Source: JAYPUG01 sp038117265 | GTDB lineage: Bacteria; Pseudomonadota; Alphaproteobacteria; UBA6615 | Direction: 5' to 3' | DNA length: 64,000 nucleotides | Assembly (NCBI GenBank): GCA_038117265.1 | Contig: JAYOFO010000006.1 | Location: 6,558-70,557, forward strand | Part shown: positions 17,378-25,812 of the stretch, one piece after another | How positions within the stretch are numbered: the first letter of the stretch is position 1 | How the letters are laid out: each line of letters starts with the position of its first letter | Program-made: the position numbers and the translations under genes | The notes under the pieces: generated by a model | Seen by the model: only the letters and a program-made list of their open reading frames with translations | What the model was told of the DNA's origin: nothing | The model's database searches: none

Positions 17378-19144
17378 TCAGGCCGCCGCGTTCGCCTCGA
17401 CCGCATCGAAATCGGTCGAGGGTTCGCCCGGCGGCGGCGGCGCGACGGCGTCGCGGCCCGGCACCGGGCGCAGCTCGGCGGCGCACTTGTCGGTGTCCTT
17501 CCAGACGACGTAGTTGCCGAGGAAGTTCGCGTCGTCGCGCTCCGGATGGTCCATCCGGAAGTGACCGCCACGTGTTTCCCTGCGGAGCAGGGCGGCCGTT
17601 CCCAGCATCCGTGCCACGTCGATCAGGTTCTGGGTTTCGTAGGTCTGGCGCAAATTCTCGTAGCGTTCGCGTACCGTCTTGCCCGCGCAGTTCACCGTCT
17701 CGAAGGTCGGGGAGAGCTCGTCGAGTTTCGCGAGGCCGGCGGTCAGCGTTTCCTCTGTTCGCACCTGGCCGAGTTGCGAGACGATCAGGTCCTGCACCTG
17801 GCGCCGCCAGGCCTCTGCCGACGGCCCCTCGCTCTTGCGGCTGGCGCGTTCACGGAGGTTTTCGATCGCGGCCTGCCAGTTCCCGCTCTCGGGATCTGGC
17901 GCCGGACGGTCCTTCGATTCCTGTGCCGCGGCGATGCCGGAACGCAGGCCGAAGACATAGCTGTCGATCAGCGCCAGCCCGCCCAGGCGGTTGGCGCCGT
18001 GAATGCCGCCGGCCGCCTCGCCGCCGGCATACAGCCCGTCGATGGTCGAGCGGCCCCACTCGTCGATGCGCACGCCGCCCAGATAGGTGTGCGGCGCGCT
18101 GTTCACCTCGAGGAAGTCCTTCTTCAGGTCGATGCCGTTCTTGGCCATGGTGCCGACGATTGCCTTGCCCGGCCCTTCGTTCACCTTGTCGTAGACGTGC
18201 CGGATGTCGATCGAGACGTTGCCGCGCTCGGTGCCCCGGCCTTCGGCGATCTCGATCGCCATAGCCCGGTTGATCAGCGCCCGCGATCCCTTCTCGACGT
18301 TCTCGGGGTTGTATTTCTTCATGAAGCGCTCGCCCTTGCCGTTCAGCAGGTAGGCGCCCGCACCGATCAGGCCGGTGGAATAGGGCGGGTAACCGGCGAG
18401 CTTCTCGGGCGCGGCCGTGACGATCTGGTAGTCGATGAACTCCATGTCGATCAGTTCGGCACCGGTCCGGTAGGCCATGGCATAGCCGTCGCCGGTGACG
18501 ACCGGCGGGGAGTCGTTGAGCGCGTGGATCTGCGGTGCGCCGCCGGTCGCGAGGACGGTCGATTTCGCGTGGACGACCACGGGGGTGCCCTCGCGGTAGA
18601 GGAAGCCCCAGGCGCCCACCACGGTGTCCCCCTCCTTCAGGAGATCGACCAGCATGATGTGGGTGATCGGTTCGATCCCCCAGCTCGCGGTCTTGCCCGA
18701 GAGCGCGGCCATCAGCGGCTTGCCCATCAGGCGCACGCAATGGACCATGCGGTTGAAGCGGTGCGGGTGCCCGCCGGGCACCTGATCGAACCGGCCGTCC
18801 TCAAGCTTAACCAGACCGAGGCCCCATTCGTCGAGCTCGGCGGAGCGGGCGATCGATTCCTGTGCCACCACGTCGACCAGCCGCTTGTTGCCCAGGTCTT
18901 CACCGCCAAGGACGATATCCTCGAAGAAGAGCTCGGGATTGTCGGCGGGGTCCGAATGGCCGAGCGCCAGCGAGTGACCGCCGCGCGCCATCGACGAACT
19001 GCCCGACGCGTAAGTGCCCTTGGTCGCGATCACCGGCGTGATCCCGTTGCGCAGCGCGCCGACCACGGCGAGCATGCCCGCCACGCCGGAACCGATGACC
19101 AGCATGTCGGTCTGGATATGACGGATTTCGGTGGTCTCGCTCAT
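17378..19144 (-). CDS. FAD-binding oxidoreductase, fumarate reductase/succinate dehydrogenase flavoprotein family
   Basis: The protein has 588 residues. The dinucleotide-binding loop is DMLVIGSGVAGMLAVVGAL, and STVLATGG and GLYAGGEAAGGIHGANRLGG are the conserved FAD contacts. The C-terminal helical domain common to succinate dehydrogenase, L-aspartate oxidase and adenylylsulfate reductase follows. I start at ATG 19144 with GGGGAGATAGG upstream; a further in-frame ATG at 19168 has no ribosome site. No iron-sulfur or membrane-anchor gene lies beside it, so it is not a standard respiratory complex. It heads a four-gene operon with RidA-like, GST and SDR genes and is divergent from a small c-type cytochrome. 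Confidence 0.85.
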   Translation of the reverse strand: MSETTEIRHIQTDMLVIGSGVAGMLAVVGALRNGITPVIATKGTYASGSSSMARGGHSLALGHSDPADNPELFFEDIVLGGEDLGNKRLVDVVAQESIARSAELDEWGLGLVKLEDGRFDQVPGGHPHRFNRMVHCVRLMGKPLMAALSGKTASWGIEPITHIMLVDLLKEGDTVVGAWGFLYREGTPVVVHAKSTVLATGGAPQIHALNDSPPVVTGDGYAMAYRTGAELIDMEFIDYQIVTAAPEKLAGYPPYSTGLIGAGAYLLNGKGERFMKKYNPENVEKGSRALINRAMAIEIAEGRGTERGNVSIDIRHVYDKVNEGPGKAIVGTMAKNGIDLKKDFLEVNSAPHTYLGGVRIDEWGRSTIDGLYAGGEAAGGIHGANRLGGLALIDSYVFGLRSGIAAAQESKDRPAPDPESGNWQAAIENLRERASRKSEGPSAEAWRRQVQDLIVSQLGQVRTEETLTAGLAKLDELSPTFETVNCAGKTVRERYENLRQTYETQNLIDVARMLGTAALLRRETRGGHFRMDHPERDDANFLGNYVVWKDTDKCAAELRPVPGRDAVAPPPPGEPSTDFDAVEANAAA

Positions 19145-19334
19145 GGCGTTGCCTATCTCCCCTCGCATCGATGGCGCATGGCCGTTTTCGGCCTTGACGC
19201 GATGATAGCGCCCGCGATGCGGTTATGACACCCGGTCGGGCGAGGAGTCGCGGGCAACCATCTATGCGCGAACAAGCAAGGTGGCAGGGCCATTTCTCTA
19301 GATGCGTTCACAGGCACTATGCCATCGTGTCGCC

Positions 19335-19781
19335 ATGTCGAACTTGCGCGCCGGGGGCGTTCGCAGACCGGCGCCCGCGGCCCGTTCCGGGTTGTGGGCT
19401 TCGGGAAAACGCCTGATTTCGATCATCCTCGCGGCGACGCTTGCGATGCCGGCCTTGGCATTCGCCGAGGATGGGAAGCACCCGGGTGTGAGTCCGGGCA
19501 CCCGCTCGCAGGCCTACTATGCCGGGTTGGGTGTCGCAATCGAGAAGTGCGCCTTCTGTCACGATGTCGGCCCGTTCGGCCCCGTGTCGCGTGGCATCGG
19601 GGCGCCGCCCTTCGAAAGCCTGTCCGAGGTGCTGCGGGTGACGGAAACGGTGAACGGCCGGTCCGTTCGCGACATCCTCGCCGACTACCTCTCGTCCGAG
19701 AACCGGCATACGCGGATGCCCAGGATCAATATCAACCCTGACGAGGTGGACTGGCTCGCCGCCTATATGCGGCGCTTCTAG
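19335..19781 (+). CDS. Small c-type cytochrome, exported
   Basis: The protein has 148 residues from ATG 19335. A single heme site KCAFCHDVG gives C72, C75 and H76, and M128 in RMPRI is the likely distal ligand. A hydrophobic signal segment ends near ALAFA/ED, so the protein should sit in the periplasm. The start is uncertain: an in-frame ATG at 19302 and a TTG closer to the signal are also possible, and none has a good ribosome site. It is divergent from the flavoprotein operon and convergent with the ABC permease, whose stop codon it overlaps by four bases. An electron-carrier role is secure; its partner is unknown. Confidence 0.75.
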   Translation: MSNLRAGGVRRPAPAARSGLWASGKRLISIILAATLAMPALAFAEDGKHPGVSPGTRSQAYYAGLGVAIEKCAFCHDVGPFGPVSRGIGAPPFESLSEVLRVTETVNGRSVRDILADYLSSENRHTRMPRININPDEVDWLAAYMRRF

Positions 19782-20638
19782 GCGGATACCTGGTTTCCGG
19801 CCTGTGCGGGTTCGATGCGGCCTCGGGGCCGTTGGCGGCGCAGAATCAGGATATTCGCGACAACCACGACAAGGGTGACGGTAACAATGAAGACCGTTGC
19901 CAGCGCGTTGATCTGCGGGCTGACGCCGAGCCGGACGGCGGAGAAGACGGCGATCGGCAGGGTCGTCGCGCCCGGCCCCGTCGTAAAGCTTGCGACGACG
20001 AGATCGTCGAACGACAGGGTGAAGGCGAGCAGCCACCCGCCGGCGACCGCCGGCCAGATTAGGGGCAACGTCACCGACAGGAAAATGCGCACGGGGCGGG
20101 CACCCAGATCGGCCGCAGCTTCCTCGAGCGAGCGATCGAGCTGCGACAGTCGAGCCTGCACGACGACCGCAACATAGGCGATCGCGAAGGTCGCATGGGC
20201 GATGACGACGGTGACCATGCCGCGGCCGGCCGGCCAGCCGGCGATCCCTTCCATCGCGACGAACAGCAGCAGCAGCGACAGGCCCAGGATGACCTCAGGG
20301 AGGACGAGCGGTGCCGTCAGCAGGCCGAGGAAGGCCGCGCGTCCGCGGAATCTGCTGAAACGGACGACCGCGATTGCGGCCAGCGTGCCGGCGACGGTGG
20401 CGATTGTCGCCGCGACCGCGGCAATCTGGAGGCTCAGGCCCGCGGCGGAAAGAAGTGCGTCGTTCTCGATGAGGGCGACGTACCAGCGGGTCGAGAACCC
20501 GCCCCAGACGGTGACGAGCCGGGAGCCGTTGAACGAATTGACGACCAGCACCGCGACGGGTGCGTAGAGGAAGAGGTAGCCCATAGCGAGGGCGATGCGT
20601 GGCACGGTGCCGGCTCCCGCGTTCACGCTGCCGCTCAT
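19778..20638 (-). CDS. potC: ABC transporter permease, spermidine/putrescine PotC type
   Basis: The protein has 286 residues with about six membrane segments. The cytoplasmic EAA loop reads SLEEAAADLGARPVRIFLSVTLPL, the contact site for the ATPase. The N-terminus MGYLFLYAPVAVLVVNSFN is typical of PotC. Start ATG 20638 overlaps the stop of the potB-like gene as ATGA, so the two are translationally coupled. It is the last gene of the PotD-PotA-PotB-PotC set. The family imports polyamines, but close relatives import other small cationic or acidic compounds, so the substrate stays open. Confidence 0.87.
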   Translation of the reverse strand: MSGSVNAGAGTVPRIALAMGYLFLYAPVAVLVVNSFNGSRLVTVWGGFSTRWYVALIENDALLSAAGLSLQIAAVAATIATVAGTLAAIAVVRFSRFRGRAAFLGLLTAPLVLPEVILGLSLLLLFVAMEGIAGWPAGRGMVTVVIAHATFAIAYVAVVVQARLSQLDRSLEEAAADLGARPVRIFLSVTLPLIWPAVAGGWLLAFTLSFDDLVVASFTTGPGATTLPIAVFSAVRLGVSPQINALATVFIVTVTLVVVVANILILRRQRPRGRIEPAQAGNQVSA

Positions 20639-21561
20639 CGGGCGGCGCCGAACTGCCGGCGCGCACCACGCTGGAACAGGAGCATCGGTACAACGAGCAG
20701 CACCAGCAATGCGATCGCGACCGCGGCAGCAACCGGCCAGTCGCGGTTGGCGAAGAAGTCGCTCCACAGCACCCGGCCGATCATCAGGGAATCGGGACCG
20801 CCGAGAAGTTCGGGGATCACGAACTCGCCGACCGCCGGAATGAAGACCAGCATCGAGCCCGCCACGATGCCCGGCAGCGACAGCGGCAGCGTGACCGAGA
20901 GGAATATTCGCCACGGCCGGGCGCCGAGGTCGGCGGCCGCCTCGAGCAGGGTGCGGTCCTGGCGTTCGAGAACGGCGTAGACCGGCAGGATCATGAAAGG
21001 CAGGTAGGAATAGGTGATGCCCAGGAACACGGCGGGGGGCGTGTACATGATGGCGACCGGCCCGTCGGTCACGCCGGCCCACATCAGCACGCTGTTGAGT
21101 GCCCCGTTGTCGCGGATCAGCCCGATCAGCGCATAGACGCGGATCAGGAACGACGTCCAGAACGGGATGATGATGAGCATCAGGAGAAACGGCCGGATCG
21201 ATTGCCGTGCGCGCGCGATCGCGAGCGCCATGGGATAGCCGAGCAGCAGGCAAAGGAGCGTGGCGCCGGCGGCCACCTTGATCGAGTTCCACAGCGCACC
21301 GCCATACAGCGGGTCCTCCGCGAGCAGGGCGAAGTTCTCGAACGTGATGTGAATGTCGGGCAGGAACCCATCGGCCGGGCGGAGGATCGGCGCGAACGGG
21401 GGGATCGCGGTGATCGCTTCCGACAGGCTGATCTTGAGCACGATCAGCAGCGGCGCCAGAAGGAAGACGGTCAGCCAGGCATAGGGAAGCGCCACGACGA
21501 GAAGGCGTCCCGCTCCCAGGCACTCCTTTCCAAGACGCTGCAGTGTCGGTTGACCCGTCAT
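20635..21561 (-). CDS. potB: ABC transporter permease, spermidine/putrescine PotB type
   Basis: The protein has 308 residues with about six membrane segments. The EAA loop reads LLEAAADLGARPWRIFLSVTLPLS. LIIIPFWTSFLIRVYA is a strong PotB signature. Start ATG 21561 overlaps the stop of the ATPase gene as ATGA, and its own stop overlaps potC in the same way, so three genes are coupled in a chain. A large periplasmic loop (about residues 45-85) lies before the second membrane segment. It forms the membrane channel with the PotC-like protein. Confidence 0.88.
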   Translation of the reverse strand: MTGQPTLQRLGKECLGAGRLLVVALPYAWLTVFLLAPLLIVLKISLSEAITAIPPFAPILRPADGFLPDIHITFENFALLAEDPLYGGALWNSIKVAAGATLLCLLLGYPMALAIARARQSIRPFLLMLIIIPFWTSFLIRVYALIGLIRDNGALNSVLMWAGVTDGPVAIMYTPPAVFLGITYSYLPFMILPVYAVLERQDRTLLEAAADLGARPWRIFLSVTLPLSLPGIVAGSMLVFIPAVGEFVIPELLGGPDSLMIGRVLWSDFFANRDWPVAAAVAIALLVLLVVPMLLFQRGARRQFGAAR

Positions 21562-22634
21562 CGGTCGAGCAGCACGCCGTTGCCGGGATGCCAGTGGAAG
21601 GCGACGGAATCGTCCCAGGTGATCGGGTCGTCCGCGGTATGCAGCACGTTGGCGCGCGACAGCTGGACGCGCTGACCGCCGGGCAGTTCGACATGATAGA
21701 TCGACAGGTCGCCCAGATATGCGATGTCGCGGACGATCCCGCGCCCGGCATTGAACGTCGGGGCCTCGCCATCGGACAGGGTGCGCAGCTTTTCGGGCCG
21801 AACCATCACCGCGACGGGCGTCCCTACCTCGAACGCGCGTGTGTCGTGCACGTGGACGGGTATCGGCAGCGCCGGGCAGGCGACGGCGATGGCACCGCCC
21901 GCGCGTCCTTCGATCACACCCTCGAAGATGTTGGCGGTGCCCAGGAAGTTCGCGACCATGCGCGACTGTGGATATTCGTAGGCGCGGGCCGGCGAATCGA
22001 CCTGGACGATCCGACCCTCGTCCATGATGCACACGCGGCTCGCCATCGTCATCGCCTCCTCCTGGTCGTGGGTCACGATCACGAAGGTCATGCCGAGCCG
22101 TTCCTGGATGTTGACCAGTTCGAACTGGGTGCGTTCGCGCAGCTTGCGATCGAGCGCGGCGAGTGGCTCGTCGAGCAGCACGAGCTTGGGGCGTCGTGCC
22201 AGCGCGCGGGCGAGCGCGACGCGCTGGCGCTGACCGCCGGAGAGCTGGTCGGGACGACGGTCCGCGAGGGTACCGATCTCGACGAGGTCGAGCATCTCGC
22301 GCACGCGACCGGATATTTCAGCCCGGGCAAGGCCCTGGCGCCGCAGGCCGTAGGCGACGTTCTGTTCGACGCTCATGTGCGGGAACAGCGCGTAGGACTG
22401 GAACATCATGTTGACCGGCCGGTCGTGGGCGGGCACGCCGGCCATGTCGCGGCCCGCGATCTCGATGTGCCCGGTATCGGGCGCCTCGAAGCCGGCGAGC
22501 AGGCGCAGAAGCGTGGTCTTCCCGCAGCCCGACGCGCCGAGCAGCGCGAGGAACTCGCCCGGGTAGACGTCGAGGTCGATGCCGTCGAGCGCGCGGGTCG
22601 GCCCGAACGACTTGGCGACGCCCGCAATACGCAC
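21558..22634 (-). CDS. potA: ABC transporter ATP-binding protein, spermidine/putrescine PotA type
   Basis: The protein has 358 residues from GTG 22634. Walker A is GASGCGKTT, the signature is LSGGQRQRVALARAL, Walker B is LVLLDEPLAALD and the H-loop THDQEEAM. The C-terminal TOBE domain (about residues 280-355) contains VMVRPEKLRTL. The GTG start begins right at the family's first beta strand and has no ribosome site. Upstream, back to the potD stop, the frame has no ATG, GTG or TTG. The best ribosome site (GGGAGAA, 22695-22701) sits six bases before an in-frame ATC at 22688, which would add 18 residues. The true start is therefore unclear. Confidence 0.88.
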   Translation of the reverse strand: MRIAGVAKSFGPTRALDGIDLDVYPGEFLALLGASGCGKTTLLRLLAGFEAPDTGHIEIAGRDMAGVPAHDRPVNMMFQSYALFPHMSVEQNVAYGLRRQGLARAEISGRVREMLDLVEIGTLADRRPDQLSGGQRQRVALARALARRPKLVLLDEPLAALDRKLRERTQFELVNIQERLGMTFVIVTHDQEEAMTMASRVCIMDEGRIVQVDSPARAYEYPQSRMVANFLGTANIFEGVIEGRAGGAIAVACPALPIPVHVHDTRAFEVGTPVAVMVRPEKLRTLSDGEAPTFNAGRGIVRDIAYLGDLSIYHVELPGGQRVQLSRANVLHTADDPITWDDSVAFHWHPGNGVLLDR

Positions 22635-22727
22635 GATGGGCGTCGTGTCGCCGGGCCGGGTCCCGTCGCCGTTGTTACGCGGTGCGATGGCCGCTTCTCC
22701 CGCCTCGAACCGGCGCGGTCGTCGCGC

Positions 22728-23837
22728 CTAGAGCCCGCTCTTGAAGCGGGTCCATGCGCGCGTCCGGGCTCTCTCGTAGCCGCGATCGGCCGGCGGGACG
22801 GAGAACGTCTTCGCCAGCACCTCGTCCGGCGGGAAGATGGCCGGATCGGTGCGGATTGCCTCGTCGACGTTCGCCATCGCGGCGGGGACGGCGTTCGCAT
22901 AGCCGGTCTCGCTCGAGATCGGGGCGACGACGTCGGGTCGCATCATGAAGTCGATGAAGCGATGGGCGTTCTCGGGATGCGGTGCGTCCTTGGGGATCGC
23001 CATCACGTCGACGTTCGTGACCGCGCCCTCGCGCGGAATGAACACCTGCACTGTCACGCCGTTGTTCGCCTCGCGCGCCCGTTCGCGCGCCTGGATCAGG
23101 TCGCCGACATAGCCATGGGCCACGCAGATGTCGCCGTTCGCCAGGTCGTTGATGTAGCTCGACGAGTGGATGTACTTCAGGTTCGGCCGGATTTTGCCCA
23201 GCACCGCCATCGCGGCGTCGAGCCCGGCTTCGTCCTGGCGTACGGGATCGTCGCCCGCGAATGCCAGCGCCGCAGGCACGGCCTCGATCGGGTCGTCGAT
23301 CAGGGTCAGCCCGCAGGCTGCGAGCCGGGAGGCGATCGCCGGGTCGAGCAGCAGCGACCAGCTGGGGTCGGGGTCCTGTCCGAGGATCGCGCGAACCTTG
23401 TCCACGTTGTAGCCGATGCCGGTCGCCGCCCACATGTAGGGCACGGCGGTCACGTTGCCCGAGTCGAAGGCCGCGATGGTGCGCATGATGTTCGCATCGA
23501 GGCCCGACAGGTTGGTGAGCTTCGCCTTGTCCAGCGGACGGTAGATCCCCGAGCGCAGCTGCTGCGCGAAGAAGGGCGAGAGGGAAGGGAACACCACGTC
23601 GTAGCCCGAACTGCCGGCGAGCAGCTTGGCTTCGAGCATCTGGTTCGAGTCATAGACGTCATAGTTCACCTTGATGCCGGTTTCGCGCTCGAATCGCTCG
23701 AGCGTGTCGGCGGCGACGTAGTCCGACCAGTTGAACACGTTGAGAGTTTTTTCCTCGGCGGCACCGAGGGGGGAAGCCGTCAGCAAGACGGCCAGGCACG
23801 CTGTGGAGAGAAACGCGCGACGGCGGAGCATGTCCAT
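22728..23837 (-). CDS. potD: ABC transporter substrate-binding protein, spermidine/putrescine PotD type, Tat-like signal
   Basis: The protein has 369 residues from ATG 23837. The signal peptide has a twin-arginine pattern, RRRAFLS, before a hydrophobic stretch ending near LGAAEE, so export may be by Tat; Sec is also possible. The mature protein starts TLNVFNWSDYVAADTLERF, the standard opening of PotD/PotF proteins, and MWAATGIGYN and IPREGAVTNVDVMAIP are further family marks. CAGGGATC lies upstream of the start. It heads the transporter operon. Binding residues for polyamines cannot be confirmed by eye, so the ligand is not assigned. Confidence 0.88.
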   Translation of the reverse strand: MDMLRRRAFLSTACLAVLLTASPLGAAEEKTLNVFNWSDYVAADTLERFERETGIKVNYDVYDSNQMLEAKLLAGSSGYDVVFPSLSPFFAQQLRSGIYRPLDKAKLTNLSGLDANIMRTIAAFDSGNVTAVPYMWAATGIGYNVDKVRAILGQDPDPSWSLLLDPAIASRLAACGLTLIDDPIEAVPAALAFAGDDPVRQDEAGLDAAMAVLGKIRPNLKYIHSSSYINDLANGDICVAHGYVGDLIQARERAREANNGVTVQVFIPREGAVTNVDVMAIPKDAPHPENAHRFIDFMMRPDVVAPISSETGYANAVPAAMANVDEAIRTDPAIFPPDEVLAKTFSVPPADRGYERARTRAWTRFKSGL

Positions 23838-23939
23838 TGATCCCTGGAAGATACGCGCAACCCCTGTTGCGCGCGCCAGAGAATTGGGTCGCCGGGCTGG
23901 CGCTGTCAATGGTTTCGATGCGGGGGCCTCGCGGCGGTC

Positions 23940-24953
23940 TTAGGCGGTGTCCAGCTTCAGAAGTTCCGCGGCATTGCGCCAATAGATGCGCTCGCGGTCG
24001 GCCTCGCTGACATCGAGCGCGTCGAGCGCCCGGATGGTGCCACCGATCAGGTGTGCACCGCCCAGCGGGTCGAACGGGGCGTCGGTCGCGAACAGCGCCC
24101 GCTCGGTGGTGAAGAAGGCATGCCCGCATTGCATGGCGGGCACTGAGCCGTTGGTCGCGGTGTCGCCGTAGAGCAGCTTGAAATACTCGCGCGGCTCGCG
24201 TTCGAGCCCGTACTTCTCCTGCATCGGGTTGTGCTCGACCGTGCCGGTGAAGAGCTGCGAGAAGCCGAGCTCCAGCTTGCCCGCGAAATAGGGAATCACG
24301 CCGCCCATATGGTGCGAGATGATCTTCAGGTCGGGCAGCCGGTCGTAGATGCCTGCGAAGATCAGCCGCGTCATGCAGGCGGCGGTCTCGTAGGGCCAGC
24401 CGAAGGTGAACCAGATCTCCGCTTCGGACTGGTCCTCGGTGGCGTAGTCGGGGTGGTTTGCCAGGCGCATCGGGTGCACCCAGACCGGCAGATCGAGCCG
24501 GGCCATCGCCGCGAACACGTCGAAGAAACGGGGGTCGCTGAGCGGGATATCGTTGACGTTGGTAAAGACCTGGACACCGCACGCGCCCAGGTCGCGGACC
24601 GCGCGCTCGGCCTCGCGCACCGAAGCCTCGGGGTTGTTCATCGGCAGCGAGGCGATGAAGCCGGGGAACCGGTCGGGATGCCGCTCGCAGATTCCCGCCA
24701 GCGCATCGTTGACCTTCTCCGCGATCCCCGGCGTCACCGACGGGTCGCCCAGGGTCTCGATGGGCGGGTTGGAGTGGGACAGGACCTGCTGGTAGTCCTC
24801 GAACAGGTCCATCACGCGCCGGTGCTCGTCGAGGTCCCACAGCGCGGGCACGCCGCGGAACAGGTTCGCGATCGGGTGGCCGGGGACCCAGTCCTCGAGC
24901 TGGTCGAAGATCTCGCGCGGCATGATGTGGTTGAAGATGTCGATCTTGCGCAT
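23940..24953 (-). CDS. Amidohydrolase_2 family protein (ACMSD-like)
   Basis: The protein has 337 residues. Metal-site segments of the ACMSD-like group are present as VWVHPMR, IISHHMGG and LFATDAPFD. The first motif, which is HxH in most decarboxylases and hydrolases, reads IDIFNHIMP here, so the first histidine is replaced and only the second remains. The enzyme could be a metal-dependent hydrolase or decarboxylase acting on a carboxylated ring or lactone. It is 102 bases upstream of potD and 52 bases downstream of a dienelactone-hydrolase-like gene on the same strand, which supports a shared catabolic role. Confidence 0.82.
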   Translation of the reverse strand: MRKIDIFNHIMPREIFDQLEDWVPGHPIANLFRGVPALWDLDEHRRVMDLFEDYQQVLSHSNPPIETLGDPSVTPGIAEKVNDALAGICERHPDRFPGFIASLPMNNPEASVREAERAVRDLGACGVQVFTNVNDIPLSDPRFFDVFAAMARLDLPVWVHPMRLANHPDYATEDQSEAEIWFTFGWPYETAACMTRLIFAGIYDRLPDLKIISHHMGGVIPYFAGKLELGFSQLFTGTVEHNPMQEKYGLEREPREYFKLLYGDTATNGSVPAMQCGHAFFTTERALFATDAPFDPLGGAHLIGGTIRALDALDVSEADRERIYWRNAAELLKLDTA

Positions 24954-25005
24954 GGTCCCTCCGTGCGGGCGCGCGTAACGGTTCCGGTGTCGGGCGGCGC
25001 GGCGC

Positions 25006-25725
25006 TCAGGCGGGTTCGAGCGCGGGTTCCTTCATGTGGCTGTCGAAGAACGCGATCGAGCGTTCCAGCGCCGCCTCGGCCTCGGGCGCGGAATAGGAAC
25101 CGGCACCGTGGCGCGCGAAGGCGTGCTCGGCGTCCGGATACTTGTGGATCGTCACGTTCGGATTGTCGCCGATCTTCATCTCGATGAACTTGCACACGGC
25201 GGGCGGCACCCAGGTGTCGGAAAGCGCCTGGTGCAGCATGAAGGGGCGCGACAGGTTCGGCGCCTCCTTGATCGCGTGCTCGATATAGGTGCCGTAATAG
25301 GCGACGGCGCAGTCGATGTCGGTGCGGCAGCACATCAGGTAGCACATCTTGCCGCCGAGGCAGTATCCGACGGCGCCGACCTTTCCGTTGCCGCCCTCGA
25401 TGGTGCGCAGGAAGTTCATGGTCTCCTCCATGTCCTTCGCGCCCAGGTCGTAGTCGAACTGGAAGTAGCGGTCGAGCGAGGGCATCCAGTCGTCGGGATT
25501 GTCGGAGTCGAGGATCACGTCGGGCCCGAGCCGCCAGAACAGGTCGGGCACCAGGCAGATGTATCCCGCCTCGGCGAATTCCCGGGCGTGTGCCTTCATC
25601 GTGTGGTTGACGCCCCAGATCTCCATGATCGCGATGATCGCACCCTTCGGGGTTCCGTCGGGCCAGGCGATGTGGGCGCTCATCTCGCCGTCGCTCAGCT
25701 TGAGCTTGATGTCTTCCGTGCGCAT
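25006..25725 (-). CDS. Dienelactone hydrolase family protein
   Basis: The protein has 239 residues in the alpha/beta-hydrolase fold. The Cys-Asp-His triad of dienelactone hydrolases is visible: C122 in GYCLGG, D170 in SDTWVPP and H201 in AEHAFAR. E35 in MEIWGVN matches the glutamate that modulates the nucleophile. The usual reaction opens an enol-lactone during ring cleavage pathways, but the family is broad. It lies between the amidohydrolase and the TRAP receptor on the minus strand; a strong hairpin (25770-25795) separates it from the receptor. A second, more distant family member is encoded at 28057-28800. Confidence 0.86.
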   Translation of the reverse strand: MRTEDIKLKLSDGEMSAHIAWPDGTPKGAIIAIMEIWGVNHTMKAHAREFAEAGYICLVPDLFWRLGPDVILDSDNPDDWMPSLDRYFQFDYDLGAKDMEETMNFLRTIEGGNGKVGAVGYCLGGKMCYLMCCRTDIDCAVAYYGTYIEHAIKEAPNLSRPFMLHQALSDTWVPPAVCKFIEMKIGDNPNVTIHKYPDAEHAFARHGAGSYSAPEAEAALERSIAFFDSHMKEPALEPA

Positions 25726-25769
25726 GGGGTCTCCCTCCGGTGCGTGGTTCCCGGACGCGATGCGAGAAC

Positions 25770-25795
25770 GGCCCGGACCCGCGCGGGTCCGGGCC
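25770..25795. terminator. Perfect GC-rich hairpin downstream of the TRAP receptor gene
   Basis: A 13-base perfect inverted repeat with no spacer (GGCCCGGACCCGC and its complement) lies between the dctP-like stop and the dienelactone hydrolase start. On the minus strand it is followed by GTTCTC, a poor U-tract, so it may act as a weak terminator or as a 3' stabiliser that keeps the receptor mRNA abundant, as seen behind many binding-protein genes. Confidence 0.55.
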
Positions 25796-25812
25796 TCTTC
25801 GTCGGTTCGGTG

